In this document: positions 1-7,614 of the stretch, piece after piece
Numbering within the stretch: position 1 is the first letter of the stretch
Layout of the letters: each line of letters starts with the position of its first letter
NCBI GenBank assembly: GCA_021823635.1
Contig: JAKANT010000013.1
Location: 1 to 11,950 of the forward strand
DNA length: 11,950 nt
DNA from: Pseudomonadota bacterium
GTDB lineage: Bacteria; Pseudomonadota; Gammaproteobacteria; Burkholderiales; Burkholderiaceae_F
Direction of reading: 5' to 3'
Translations under genes and position numbers: made by a program
Notes under the pieces: generated by a model
Databases searched by the model: none
What the model was told of the DNA's origin: nothing
The model's input: only the letters and a program-made list of their open reading frames with translations

Positions 1-2
1 GC

Positions 3-1010
3 GTGTTCCAGATCCAGGACGACTGGGGTTTCGATCACTTGCAGCTCGCAACCCGGCCGCAGCCCAAGCCCGGCCCGGGTCAGGTGCTGTTGAAGATGAA
101 GGCGGCGTCGCTGAACTACCGCGACCTGGTGGTGCCGAACCGCGGCTATGGCTCGTTCACCGGCGAGCTGCCGCTGATTCCGGTCTCCGACGGCGTGGGC
201 GAGGTGGTCGAGGTGGGCAGCGGGGTGACCCGCGTGAAGGTGGGCGACCGCGTCTGTCCGTGCTTCAACCAGGGCTGGATCGCGGGCGAGCCGGATCTCG
301 AGCGCATGACGCAGACGCTCGGCGGTCCGATCGACGGCACGATGGCCGATTACATGTGCCTTTCGGAACAGGGGGTGGTCAAGGCGCCCGTGCACCTGAC
401 GGACGAGGAGGCCGCCACCCTGCCCTGCGCGGCGCTCACCGCCTGGAGCGCGCTCGTCACCCACGAGCGGCTCGGCCCAGGCTCGCGCGTGCTGGTGCAG
501 GGCACCGGCGGTGTCGCGCTGTTCGCGCTGCAGTTCGCCAAGCTCTTGGGCGCGCACGTGACGGTCATTTCCTCCAGCGACGACAAGCTCGCCCGCGCCA
601 AGGCGCTCGGCGCGGATGCCGGCATCAACTATCGAACGACGCCGGAGTGGTACAAGCCGGCGCGCGCACTGACCGGCGGGCGCGGCTTCGATCACATCGT
701 CGAGCTGGGCGGAGAGAAGACGCTGCCGCAGTCGCTGCGCGCGATCCGCCCGGGCGGCACGATCTCGATGATCGGCGTGCTGTCGGGCTCGGCCCTTTCC
801 GCGCCGCTCGGCCATGTGGTGACGCGCCAGGTGCGGCTGCAGGGCATCACGGTCGGCCATCGCGACGGCTTCGAGGCGATGGTGCGCGCGATCGAGCAGC
901 ACCGGCTGCGGCCGGTGATCGACCGCGTGTTCCGCTTCGAGGAGCTGAAAGAAGCGCTCGCGTACCTGAAGAGCGGCGCGCACTTCGGCAAGATCTGCAT
1001 TCGGCACTGA
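3..1010 (+). CDS. Zinc-free alcohol dehydrogenase / quinone oxidoreductase-like protein, 5' end cut by window
   Basis: Medium-chain dehydrogenase/reductase of the zinc-independent, NAD(P)H-dependent branch. The N-terminal GroES-like part holds an ASLNYRDL motif (residues 35-42 counted from the GTG at position 3), and the nucleotide-binding fold has the glycine-rich turn VQGTGGVALFA (165-175). The cysteine cluster that binds structural zinc in classical alcohol dehydrogenases is missing, and a C-terminal HFGKICIRH tail is present. The frame is open to the first base and relatives normally have a few more residues before FQIQDDWG, so the true start probably lies outside the window and the GTG is likely internal. 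The protein is otherwise full length (335 residues seen). It likely reduces or oxidises a carbonyl/alcohol or an enoyl group; the substrate is unknown. A terminator-like hairpin follows, so it may belong to an upstream transcript rather than to the ligase genes. Confidence 0.85.
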   Translation: MFQIQDDWGFDHLQLATRPQPKPGPGQVLLKMKAASLNYRDLVVPNRGYGSFTGELPLIPVSDGVGEVVEVGSGVTRVKVGDRVCPCFNQGWIAGEPDLERMTQTLGGPIDGTMADYMCLSEQGVVKAPVHLTDEEAATLPCAALTAWSALVTHERLGPGSRVLVQGTGGVALFALQFAKLLGAHVTVISSSDDKLARAKALGADAGINYRTTPEWYKPARALTGGRGFDHIVELGGEKTLPQSLRAIRPGGTISMIGVLSGSALSAPLGHVVTRQVRLQGITVGHRDGFEAMVRAIEQHRLRPVIDRVFRFEELKEALAYLKSGAHFGKICIRH

Positions 1011-1050
1011 GCCGACGCCGCCGCATCGACGCTGCGGCGATCGGCTGTTT
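1011..1050 (+). terminator. Probable intrinsic terminator after the dehydrogenase gene
   Basis: The hairpin starts at the base after the stop codon. The inner perfect stem is CGCCGCA (1019-1025) with TGCGGCG (1033-1039) around a 7-base loop; an outer stem GCCGA (1011-1015) pairs with TCGGC (1041-1045) across a small internal loop. It is followed by TGTTT. The T run is short, so termination may be partial. Confidence 0.5.
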
Positions 1051-1142
1051 CGCGCCGCGTCGCGACAGCCGCGCGGCGTTCACACGGTTGCGTGGCTGGG
1101 ACGCTGTGCGCCTCCGATGGCGATGAAACGGCGGCGATCGAC

Positions 1143-1153
1143 TATCCTGTAAT
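1143..1153 (+). promoter_or_regulatory. Weak candidate -10 region before the acyl-CoA ligase gene
   Basis: The 160-base gap between the dehydrogenase and ligase genes is GC-rich except for a short AT-richer patch holding TATCCT (1143-1148) and TGTAAT (1148-1153), either of which could be a -10 box. I see no convincing -35 box at the right distance. Transcription from here would leave only a very short leader before the ATG at 1171, which also lacks a Shine-Dalgarno sequence. Confidence 0.25.
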
Positions 1154-1170
1154 CCGATTCCGCGCCCGTC

Positions 1171-2769
1171 ATGCCCTTACCCGCGATTCGCAGCGAAGCC
1201 CATTACGGCGACCGCGTCGTGCGCTGTTTCGCCGAGCGCCCGCCCGACGCGTTCGCCATGTTTCGCGACGCGGTCGAGCGCAACGCCGACGGCGAGGCGC
1301 TGGTATGCGGCGACGAGCGCTACACCTGGGCGCAACTGGCGCAGCGCGTCGAGCGCGTGGCCGCGGGTCTGTGGGAACGCGGCGTGCGCACCGGGGACCG
1401 CGTCGCGCTGCTGCTCGGCAACCGCAGCGAATTCGTGGTCACGTTGCTGGCGGCGCTGCGGCTGGGGGCGATCGCGGTGCCGATCAACGTGCGCGAGCAA
1501 ACGCCCGAACTGGCGTACGTGCTGAATCACTGCGGCGCGAAGCTGATCGTGCACGAGACCGAGCTCGCCGAGCGCTTGCCGGCGCCAAGCGAGGTCACCG
1601 CCCTGCGGCATCGCGTTTCGATCGATGGCGGCAACGGCTCCGAGCCCTTCGCCGCACTGTTGCAGGCGGGCGCTGCACCGCCCTACGCGGCCCCGGGCGA
1701 GGAAGACGTCGCCACGATCCTTTACACGTCCGGCACCACCGGCCGGCCGAAGGGCGCGATGCTCACGCACCTGGGATACGTGCACTCGGCGCTGCACTAC
1801 GTCTACGCGATGGCGCTCACCGAAAGCGATCGCTCGGTGGCCGCGGTGCCGCTGTCGCACGTCACCGGCGTGATCGCCTTGATTGCCACCCAAATGCGCG
1901 CCGCCGGCACGCTGATCCTGATGCCGACATTCAAGGCGGCAGAGTTCCTGCGTCTGGCCGCGCGCGAGAGGATGACGCACACGGTGCTGGTGCCGGCGAT
2001 GTACAACCTGCTGCTGTTGCAGCCCGACTTCGAGGCGCACGACCTGTCGGCCTGGCGCATCGGGGGTTACGGCGGCGCGCCGATGCCGCTGGCCACGATC
2101 GAGCGCTGTGCGGCCAGGCTGCCGCGGCTGCAACTGATGAACCTGTACGGCGCCACCGAAACCACGTCGCCGGCGACCATCATGCCGCCGCAGTTCACGC
2201 GCGACCACCTGGACAGCGTGGGGCTGGCCGTGGCGTGCGGCGAAATTTTGGTGATGGATGACGCCGGCCGCGAGGTACCGCGCGGCGCCACCGGCGAGAT
2301 CTGGATCCGCGGCCCGATGGTCGTGCCCGGTTACTGGAACGATCCGCAGGCGACGCAGCGCGAGTTCACCGGCGGCTTCTGGCATTCGGGCGATCTGGGC
2401 TCGATCGACGAAGCCGGCTTCGTGCGCGTGTACGACCGCAAAAAGGACCTGATCAACCGCGGCGGCTACAAGGTGTACACGGCCGAGGTCGAGAGCGTGA
2501 TCGCCGAACACCCGGCCGTGCTCGAGGCGGCGGTGGTGGCCAAGCCTTGTCCCGTGCTCGGCGAACGGGTGCACGCCTTCGTCGCGCTGCGCGAAGGCGG
2601 CGTGGGCGCGGGCGAGCTGCAGCGACACTGCGCCGCGCGCCTTGCGGATTACAAGGTTCCGGAAAGTTTCACGCTGACGCTGGAGCCGCTGCCGCGCAAC
2701 GCCAACGGCAAGCTGCTGAAGCGGGCGCTGCGCGAGCAGCTGGCGGCGGAACTGGCGAAGGAGACCTGA
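1171..2769 (+). CDS. Acyl-CoA synthetase / acid-CoA ligase (class I adenylate-forming enzyme)
   Basis: A 532-residue AMP-forming ligase that should activate a carboxylic acid with ATP and join it to coenzyme A. All core motifs are present: phosphate loop YTSGTTGRPKGA (185-196), YGATE (326-330), HSGDLG (405-410), the hinge region YDRKKDLINRGGYKV (421-435) and the catalytic C-terminal lysine in NANGKLLK (K514). The length is normal for medium-chain, long-chain or aromatic acid ligases; side-chain specificity cannot be read reliably. The ATG at 1171 is the first in frame and has no clear Shine-Dalgarno sequence. The stop codon overlaps the next start (TGATG), so the ligase is translationally coupled to the crotonase gene, which fits sequential action on the same CoA thioester. 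The following transporter genes may bring in its substrate. Confidence 0.92.
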   Translation: MPLPAIRSEAHYGDRVVRCFAERPPDAFAMFRDAVERNADGEALVCGDERYTWAQLAQRVERVAAGLWERGVRTGDRVALLLGNRSEFVVTLLAALRLGAIAVPINVREQTPELAYVLNHCGAKLIVHETELAERLPAPSEVTALRHRVSIDGGNGSEPFAALLQAGAAPPYAAPGEEDVATILYTSGTTGRPKGAMLTHLGYVHSALHYVYAMALTESDRSVAAVPLSHVTGVIALIATQMRAAGTLILMPTFKAAEFLRLAARERMTHTVLVPAMYNLLLLQPDFEAHDLSAWRIGGYGGAPMPLATIERCAARLPRLQLMNLYGATETTSPATIMPPQFTRDHLDSVGLAVACGEILVMDDAGREVPRGATGEIWIRGPMVVPGYWNDPQATQREFTGGFWHSGDLGSIDEAGFVRVYDRKKDLINRGGYKVYTAEVESVIAEHPAVLEAAVVAKPCPVLGERVHAFVALREGGVGAGELQRHCAARLADYKVPESFTLTLEPLPRNANGKLLKRALREQLAAELAKET

Positions 2770-3554
2770 TGGCAAATGGCTTGGATTTCGACATCGCGGA
2801 CGGCGTGGCGCGGCTGCGCTTCAACCGGCCGCAGGTGCTCAATGCGCTCGACGTGCCGATGGCGGACGCCTTTCTGGACGCCTGCCGCGCGATCGAGGCC
2901 GACCGCAGCGTGCGTGCGGTCGTGCTATCGGGTGCCGGACGCGCGTTCATGGCGGGCGGCGACATCGCCAGCTTCCATGCCGACCTGAATGACGCGCCGA
3001 ATGCGGCGCGGCGCCTGATCGATCCGCTGCACGCCGGGCTGGCGATCCTGGCGTCGATCGATGCGCCGGTGCTCGCCAGCGTTCACGGCGCAGTCGCCGG
3101 CGCCGGCGTTAGCGTGGCGCTGGCAGCGGACCTGGCGATCGCCGCCGACGACGCGCGCTTCACGCTCGCCTACGCGAAGATCGGCGCCAGTTGCGACGGC
3201 TCGGCATCGTGGTCGCTGCCGCGCATCGTCGGCCTGCGGCGGGCGATGCAGATCGCGCTGCTCGCCGACACCTTCGACGCCGCCACCGCGCTCGACTGGG
3301 GGATCGTGAACCGCGTGGTGCCGGCGGCGGAACTGACGGTCGCCACCGATGCGCTGGCGCAGCGCCTGGCGAGCGGGCCGACGCTCGCCTACGGCCGCAT
3401 CAAGCGCCTGCTGCGCACGTCCTTCGAGCGCGACCTGGTGACGCAGATGGCGGAGGAACGCGAGGCGTTCGCCGCCGGCGCGGGCACACGCGACTTCGCC
3501 GAAGGGGTGGCCGCGTTCGTCGGCAAGCGGCCGCCACGTTTCGAGGGCCGATAG
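2769..3554 (+). CDS. Enoyl-CoA hydratase/isomerase (crotonase family)
   Basis: A 261-residue crotonase-fold protein. The ATG shares its A with the ligase stop codon and has a good Shine-Dalgarno sequence, AAGGAG (2758-2763), 5 bases upstream. The oxyanion-hole segments are FMAGGDI (60-66) and SVHGAVAGAG (104-113). The two glutamates that define true enoyl-CoA hydratases are not where expected: the segment after the second oxyanion glycine reads GAGVSVALAADL (111-122), and the second active-site loop is ASCDGSASW (140-148) with D143. A single aspartate in this loop is typical of PaaG-type isomerases and of some dehalogenases and lyases of the family. The protein is therefore more likely an isomerase or another crotonase activity than a plain hydratase. 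It works on the CoA ester made by the preceding ligase, probably in the cytoplasm. The stop is TAG. Confidence 0.9.
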   Translation: MANGLDFDIADGVARLRFNRPQVLNALDVPMADAFLDACRAIEADRSVRAVVLSGAGRAFMAGGDIASFHADLNDAPNAARRLIDPLHAGLAILASIDAPVLASVHGAVAGAGVSVALAADLAIAADDARFTLAYAKIGASCDGSASWSLPRIVGLRRAMQIALLADTFDAATALDWGIVNRVVPAAELTVATDALAQRLASGPTLAYGRIKRLLRTSFERDLVTQMAEEREAFAAGAGTRDFAEGVAAFVGKRPPRFEGR

Positions 3555-3593
3555 ACACCAGTAGTATTCGAATCGAGCCGACGCGCAGCGCGG

Positions 3594-3619
3594 CATCGCC
3601 GCCGCGGCGCCCGGCGATG
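3594..3619 (+). repeat. Inverted repeat (8-bp stem) before the binding-protein gene
   Basis: CATCGCCG (3594-3601) pairs with CGGCGATG (3612-3619) around a 10-base GC-rich loop. There is no T run, so it is not a standard terminator. It lies between the crotonase stop and the Shine-Dalgarno sequence of the binding-protein gene and could act as an RNA processing or 5'-stabilising structure. Confidence 0.4.
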
Positions 3620-3639
3620 ACAACGACGAGGAGACGCTC

Positions 3640-4923
3640 ATGGAGATGGCACGATTCGCAACGCGCCGAATGCTCGCCGCCGGCGCGCTGGCGTTGGCCG
3701 CGGCATGGCCGGCAATGGCGCAGGAGTTCAAGCTCGGCGTCGTGACCTTCTTGTCGGGGGGCGCGGCCGGCCCGTTCGGCATCCCGGCACGCAACGCCGC
3801 CGAGCTGATGGTCGAGGCGATCAACAACGGCACGGTACCGGCGCCTTACAACACCAAGGGCATCGCTGGCCGCGAGATCAAGATGATCCTGGTCGACGAA
3901 GCGGGCGGGCCGTCCAAGCAGGTGACCGAGTTCCGTAACCTGGTCGAGCGCGACCGCGTCGATGCGGTGGTCGGCTACATCTCGTCGGGCGACTGCCTGG
4001 CGATCGCGCCGGTGGCCGAAGAGCTGAAGAAGCTCACTATCCTGTTCGACTGCGGCACGCCGCGCATCTTCGAGGAGCGCAGCTATCGCTACGTGTTCCG
4101 CACGCGCCCGCACGGCACGATGGACAACGTCGCCGCTGCGCGCTACGTAGTCGACCTGCTGCCGGGGCTCAAGAGGTTCAACGGCATCAACCAGAACTAC
4201 GCCTGGGGGCAGGACTCGTGGGAGGATTTCTCCAAGGCGCTGCAGAAGCTGAAACCCGGCGTGCAGATCGGCACGTCGCAGATGCCGAAGCTGTTCGCCG
4301 GCACCTTCACGACCGAAATCTCGGCGCTGATGCTGAGCGAAGCCGACCTCGTGCACTCCAGCTTCTGGGGCGCGGATCTCGAAGGCTTCGTGCAGCAGGG
4401 CAAGGCGCGCGGACTGTTCGACAAGCAGTTGCTGGTGCTGACCGCCGGCGAGCCGTCGATGTTCCGGCTGGCGGAGACGATTCCGGAAGGCACGGTCATC
4501 GGCGCGCGCGGACCGTACGGCGTGTTCGCACCCGACAATGCGCTGAACCGCTGGTTCCGCGACGCCTATTCGCGCAACTACGGCGCGCCGCCGATCTACG
4601 CCTCGTACGTGATGGCGCAGGCGATCCTGGGGCTGAAGGCCGCCGCCGACAAGGCGATGGCCAAGAACCCGAAGCCGACGCAGGAAGACATCGTCGCCGC
4701 GCTCGAGGGTCTGACCTTCGAGGCGCCCAGCGGCACCGTGAGGATGGCGCTCGGCAAAGGCCACCAGGCGATCCAGGAGAACCCGATCGGCCGCTTCAAG
4801 CTGGTGGGCGGCAAGCCGACCATCGTCGACATCAAGCGCTATCCGGCCGAATGCGTCAACCCGCCGGAAGGCATGCCCGCGGCCAAGTGGATCGAAGCCG
4901 GATTCCCGGGCGCGAAGTGCTGA
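3640..4923 (+). CDS. Periplasmic substrate-binding protein of a branched-chain amino acid-type (HAAT) ABC transporter
   Basis: A 427-residue extracellular ligand receptor of the Leu/Ile/Val-binding (Peripla_BP_6) type. The signal peptide has basic residues (RFATRR, 5-10), a hydrophobic alanine-rich stretch and a cleavage site PAMA|QE after residue 27; the paired arginines leave Tat export possible, but the motif is not canonical. The mature part begins FKLGVVTFLSGGAAGPFG, the usual first strand and ligand loop, followed by ELMVEAIN (55-62) and a family-like GISGRxI-type turn (GIAGREI, 74-80). GAGGAGA (3628-3634), 5 bases before the ATG, supports this start over the ATG two codons later. It captures the substrate in the periplasm for the LivHMGF complex encoded next. 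Such proteins bind amino acids but also aromatic acids, amides and other carboxylates; the neighbouring acyl-CoA ligase and crotonase favour a carboxylic acid. Confidence 0.92.
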   Translation: MEMARFATRRMLAAGALALAAAWPAMAQEFKLGVVTFLSGGAAGPFGIPARNAAELMVEAINNGTVPAPYNTKGIAGREIKMILVDEAGGPSKQVTEFRNLVERDRVDAVVGYISSGDCLAIAPVAEELKKLTILFDCGTPRIFEERSYRYVFRTRPHGTMDNVAAARYVVDLLPGLKRFNGINQNYAWGQDSWEDFSKALQKLKPGVQIGTSQMPKLFAGTFTTEISALMLSEADLVHSSFWGADLEGFVQQGKARGLFDKQLLVLTAGEPSMFRLAETIPEGTVIGARGPYGVFAPDNALNRWFRDAYSRNYGAPPIYASYVMAQAILGLKAAADKAMAKNPKPTQEDIVAALEGLTFEAPSGTVRMALGKGHQAIQENPIGRFKLVGGKPTIVDIKRYPAECVNPPEGMPAAKWIEAGFPGAKC

Positions 4924-4949
4924 TGCGCTGATCCTGCGGCGAGCGATGC

Positions 4950-4969
4950 GCGGGCGATCGAGCGCCCGC
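4950..4969 (+). repeat. Stem-loop after the binding-protein gene
   Basis: GCGGGCG (4950-4956) pairs perfectly with CGCCCGC (4963-4969) around a 6-base loop, 26 bases after the stop codon and before the permease gene. There is no T run. Hairpins at this place in binding-protein operons often protect the upstream mRNA, giving more binding protein than permease; that role here is inferred. Confidence 0.45.
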
Positions 4970-5009
4970 CGTTGCCCGCCCCCTGCCCCGGCGCGAATCC
5001 ATTCCTGCC

Positions 5010-5906
5010 ATGCTGAAGCTCGCGGCGATCGTCGTCGATGGCGTGATCTACGCCTCGTGGCTTTTCATCGTCGCCGCCGGGCTGACCCTTGTGTACGGAG
5101 TGATGCGGATCCTGAACCTCGCGCACGGAAGCCTGTACGCGATCGGGGCCTACGCGGCGGCCTCCTCCATTACCTGGTACTTCGCGCGTAACTATCCGGC
5201 CGCCGGCAGCTACGCGTTGCTCGCCGTCACCGCGCTCGTCGGCGGCGCGGTCGTGGGTCTGCTGATCGAGCGCGGCGTGCTGCGCTGGATGTACGGACGC
5301 GACGAAGTGGTGATGGTGCTGGTCACGTACGCGCTGCTGCTGATCCTGGAAGACGCGATCAAGCTGCTGTTCGGCGTCGAGGCGTACACGGCCTTCCAGC
5401 CGTACGAGGTGCTGGGCCGCGTCAAGATGGGAGCGATGAGCTTCGCCGGCTACGACCTGGCGCTGATCGCGGTCTCGGCACTGGTGGCGCTGGCGCTGTG
5501 GTGGGGGCTGAACCGGACGCGCCAGGGCAAGCTGCTGCTGGCGGTGATCCACGATCGCGAGGTCGCCGCCGCGATGGGCATCGACGTTGCGCGCGTGTTC
5601 GTCGTCACGTTCGTGATCGGCTCGGTGCTGGGCGCCCTGGCCGGTGCGCTGACCGCGCCGGCGATCGCGGTCGCCCCCGGCCTAGGGGTCGAGGTGATCG
5701 TGCTCGCGTTCGCGGTGGTGGTGACCGGCGGGCTGGGGCGCGTGGAAGGGGCGCTGGTGGGCGCGCTGATCGTCGGCCTGGCGCGTGCGGCGAGCGTGCA
5801 CCTGTGGCCGGAAGTGGAGCTGTTCGTGATCTACGGCGTGATGGCGCTGGTGCTTGCGGTGCGGCCGCAGGGGCTGTTCGCGCGCGCGGCGGCAAGGAAG
5901 ATCTGA
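5010..5906 (+). CDS. livH: LivH-type inner-membrane permease of the HAAT ABC transporter
   Basis: A 298-residue, strongly hydrophobic membrane protein with about eight predicted transmembrane helices. The family hallmark YGVMRILNLAHGSLYAIGAY (29-48) is present, as is the cytoplasmic coupling-loop segment with EVAAAMGIDVARV (184-196), which contacts the ATPases, and the late motif VVTGGLGRVEGALVGALIVG (237-256). The C-terminus ends RPQGLFARAAARKI, typical of LivH. The ATG at 5010 has no visible Shine-Dalgarno sequence but fits the usual start of the family. It forms the translocation channel with LivM, whose gene starts 5 bases after this stop codon. Confidence 0.93.
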   Translation: MLKLAAIVVDGVIYASWLFIVAAGLTLVYGVMRILNLAHGSLYAIGAYAAASSITWYFARNYPAAGSYALLAVTALVGGAVVGLLIERGVLRWMYGRDEVVMVLVTYALLLILEDAIKLLFGVEAYTAFQPYEVLGRVKMGAMSFAGYDLALIAVSALVALALWWGLNRTRQGKLLLAVIHDREVAAAMGIDVARVFVVTFVIGSVLGALAGALTAPAIAVAPGLGVEVIVLAFAVVVTGGLGRVEGALVGALIVGLARAASVHLWPEVELFVIYGVMALVLAVRPQGLFARAAARKI

Positions 5907-5911
5907 AGACC

Positions 5912-6847
5912 ATGCGCGACCGCTCCACCCTCGCACTGTCGGCGGCGCTGGTCGTGCTGCTGTTCGCAGCACCGCTTCTGCCGGCCTGGCTGCGCTTCGT
6001 CGCCACGGTGTCGCTGGCGTACGCGCTGGTCGTACTGGGGCTGCTGATCCTGATGCGCGCCGGCCTGGTTTCGTTCGGCCAAGGGCTTTACTACTGCATC
6101 GGCGGCTACGCGGCCGGCATCGCCGGCAAGTTCTGGGGCGTGTCGGACGCGTTGGCGGTGCTGGCGCTGGGCGCCGTCACCGCGGCCGCGGTGGCGGCGG
6201 TGCTGGGATTGCTGCTGGCGCGCTACCGCGAAATCTTCTTCGCCATGTTCTCGCTGGCGTTCTCGATGATCTTGTATGGCCTGCTGTAGAAGTCGCAGGC
6301 GCTCGGCTCCACCGACGGCTTCAACGTCCCGGCCACGACCTTCTTCGGCTTCGCACCGGGCGCGGCCGCCAAGACCTGGGTGTTCGCGCTCGCGGTGGTG
6401 CTGACGTTCGGCTGCGCGATCGCGCTGCAGCGCTACCTGCGCTCCGGCATGGGCTTCGCCGGCGAGGCGATCCGCGAAAACGAGATCCGCGTCGAGTACC
6501 TCGGCGTCTCGGCGCGCCGCATCGTCTACTACAAGTACATCGTCGCCGCAGTGCTGGCCGCGCTCGGCGGCGGCCTGCAGGCGATGGCCGCCGTCCATGT
6601 CGGCCCCGACATGGCGTACTGGACCACCTCGGGAGAGTTCGTCTTCATCGCGCTGCTGGGCGGCACGATGCATGTGGGCGCGGTGCTCTCCGCCGCGTTC
6701 CTGTTCGAGGTCATCAAGACCTACGTGCTGCAGCTCTCGCCGTACACCTGGCAGATGTCGCTGGGCGTGGTGCTGCTGGCCGTGATCCTGTTCTTGCCCA
6801 AGGGGCTGTGGTCCCTGCTGGCGCGGCTGCGGGCGGTGCGCACATGA
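5912..6847 (+). pseudogene. livM: LivM-type permease interrupted by an in-frame amber stop
   Basis: Reading from the ATG at 5912 gives a LivM permease with the hallmark AGLVSFGQGLYYCIGGYAAG (50-69). After LAFSMILYGLL the frame meets TAG at 6287-6289 (codon 126). With no frame change it continues KSQALGSTDGFNV and on through the coupling-loop region (IRENEIRVEYLGVSARRI) to a normal LivM C-terminus, FLPKGLW, ending in TGA at 6845-6847. Read through, the product would be 311 residues, a normal length. The window shows only this single defect. TAG is used as the terminal stop of the crotonase and LivF genes, so general amber recoding is unlikely. The choices are a real nonsense mutation, which would leave a 125-residue fragment and probably disable the transporter, or a one-base sequencing or assembly error. 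The remaining frame starts at GTG 6380 at best, too late to restore a whole permease. The stop overlaps the LivG start (ATGA). Confidence 0.85.
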
Positions 6848-7614
6848 CGGCGGTCCTGCAGACGCGCGACCTGGCGAAGAGCTTCGGCGCGGTGACTGCG
6901 GCGGCCGACGTCAACGTCACCGTCGGCGAGCGCGAGATCGTCGGCGTGATCGGCGCCAACGGCGCCGGCAAGACCACGTTCATCAACATGGTGACCGGCT
7001 ACCTGAAACCGAGCGCGGGGCGGATCTACTTCCGCGGCCGGGACATCACCGGCCTGCCTCCGCGCGAAGTCGTGCGTGCCGGCGTGTGCCGTTCGTTCCA
7101 GGTGTCGCAACTGTTCCGCGAGCTGACCGTGCTCGACAACGTGCTGATCGCGCTCGGCATGCTGCGCGAACCGCGCCTTTCGTGGCTGGCGCCGCTGGCC
7201 ACGCCGGCGCGCGAGCGTGAGGCGCGTGCGCTGCTGGCGCGCTACACGATCGAGGAGCACGCCGCCGCGCCGGTCGCCGCGCTGCCGCAGGGCGTGCGCA
7301 AGCTGCTCGACATCGCGATGGCCACGGTCGGCGCGCCGTCGCTGCTGCTGCTCGACGAACCGACCAGCGGCGTGGCGGTGGAAGAGAAATTTCCGCTGAT
7401 GGACACCGTGATGGCGCAGGTCGCCGCCTCCGGCGCGGCCTGCCTGTTCGTGGAGCACGACATGGAGATCGTCGAGCGCTACGCGGCACGCGTGATCGCC
7501 TTCTACGACGGCCGCGTGCTGGCCGACGGGCCGACCGCGCACGTACTGGCCGACGCCGAGGTGCGCAAATACGTGATCGGCACCGAGATCCACCGCAGCC
7601 GGGCGGCGGCGTGA
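6844..7614 (+). CDS. livG: LivG-type ATPase of the HAAT ABC transporter
   Basis: A 256-residue ABC ATPase. The start ATG overlaps the livM stop (ATGA), indicating translational coupling. Walker A is GANGAGKT (37-44), the Q-loop glutamine is Q86 (RSFQVSQLF), Walker B is LLLLDEP with catalytic E172, and the switch histidine is H205 (VEHDM). The C-terminal segment RKYVIGTEIH is typical of LivG. The signature motif is unusual: where LSGGQ or LSYGQ is expected the protein has LPQGVRKLLDIA (147-158). The protein sits on the cytoplasmic face and powers transport together with LivF. An open frame extends further upstream, but that part overlaps livM in another frame and has no Liv features. Confidence 0.92.
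   Translation: MTAVLQTRDLAKSFGAVTAAADVNVTVGEREIVGVIGANGAGKTTFINMVTGYLKPSAGRIYFRGRDITGLPPREVVRAGVCRSFQVSQLFRELTVLDNVLIALGMLREPRLSWLAPLATPAREREARALLARYTIEEHAAAPVAALPQGVRKLLDIAMATVGAPSLLLLDEPTSGVAVEEKFPLMDTVMAQVAASGAACLFVEHDMEIVERYAARVIAFYDGRVLADGPTAHVLADAEVRKYVIGTEIHRSRAAA

Noticed and set aside
1087..1105. A possible third copy of the 11-base-spaced operator before the acyl-CoA ligase gene
   Set aside because: Only one half resembles TTGACGC (GGGACGC, 5 of 7) and the other does not match; no ACACT block follows.
1177..2775. A minus-strand open frame as long as the acyl-CoA ligase gene
   Set aside because: It mirrors the ligase gene codon for codon, as happens in GC-rich genes where stops are rare on the other strand. 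Its protein is rich in R, H, Q and A with no domain motif.
4176..4192. TCAACG and TCAAC words close together in the binding-protein gene
   Set aside because: They lie in coding sequence (FNGIN codons), their spacing is not 11 bases and the flanks do not match the operator.
3400..4764. A long minus-strand open frame over the crotonase 3' end and binding-protein gene
   Set aside because: It crosses two clear plus-strand genes and has low-complexity arginine- and histidine-rich sequence, so it is an antisense artefact of base composition.
6287..6289. TAG as a recoded sense codon (pyrrolysine or alternative code)
   Set aside because: TAG is the terminal stop of the crotonase and livF genes in this window, and a permease has no reason to carry pyrrolysine.
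5854..6843. Upstream extension of the livG frame
   Set aside because: It overlaps livH and livM in another frame and reads as arginine- and alanine-rich sequence. The Liv ATPase begins at the ATG at 6844.
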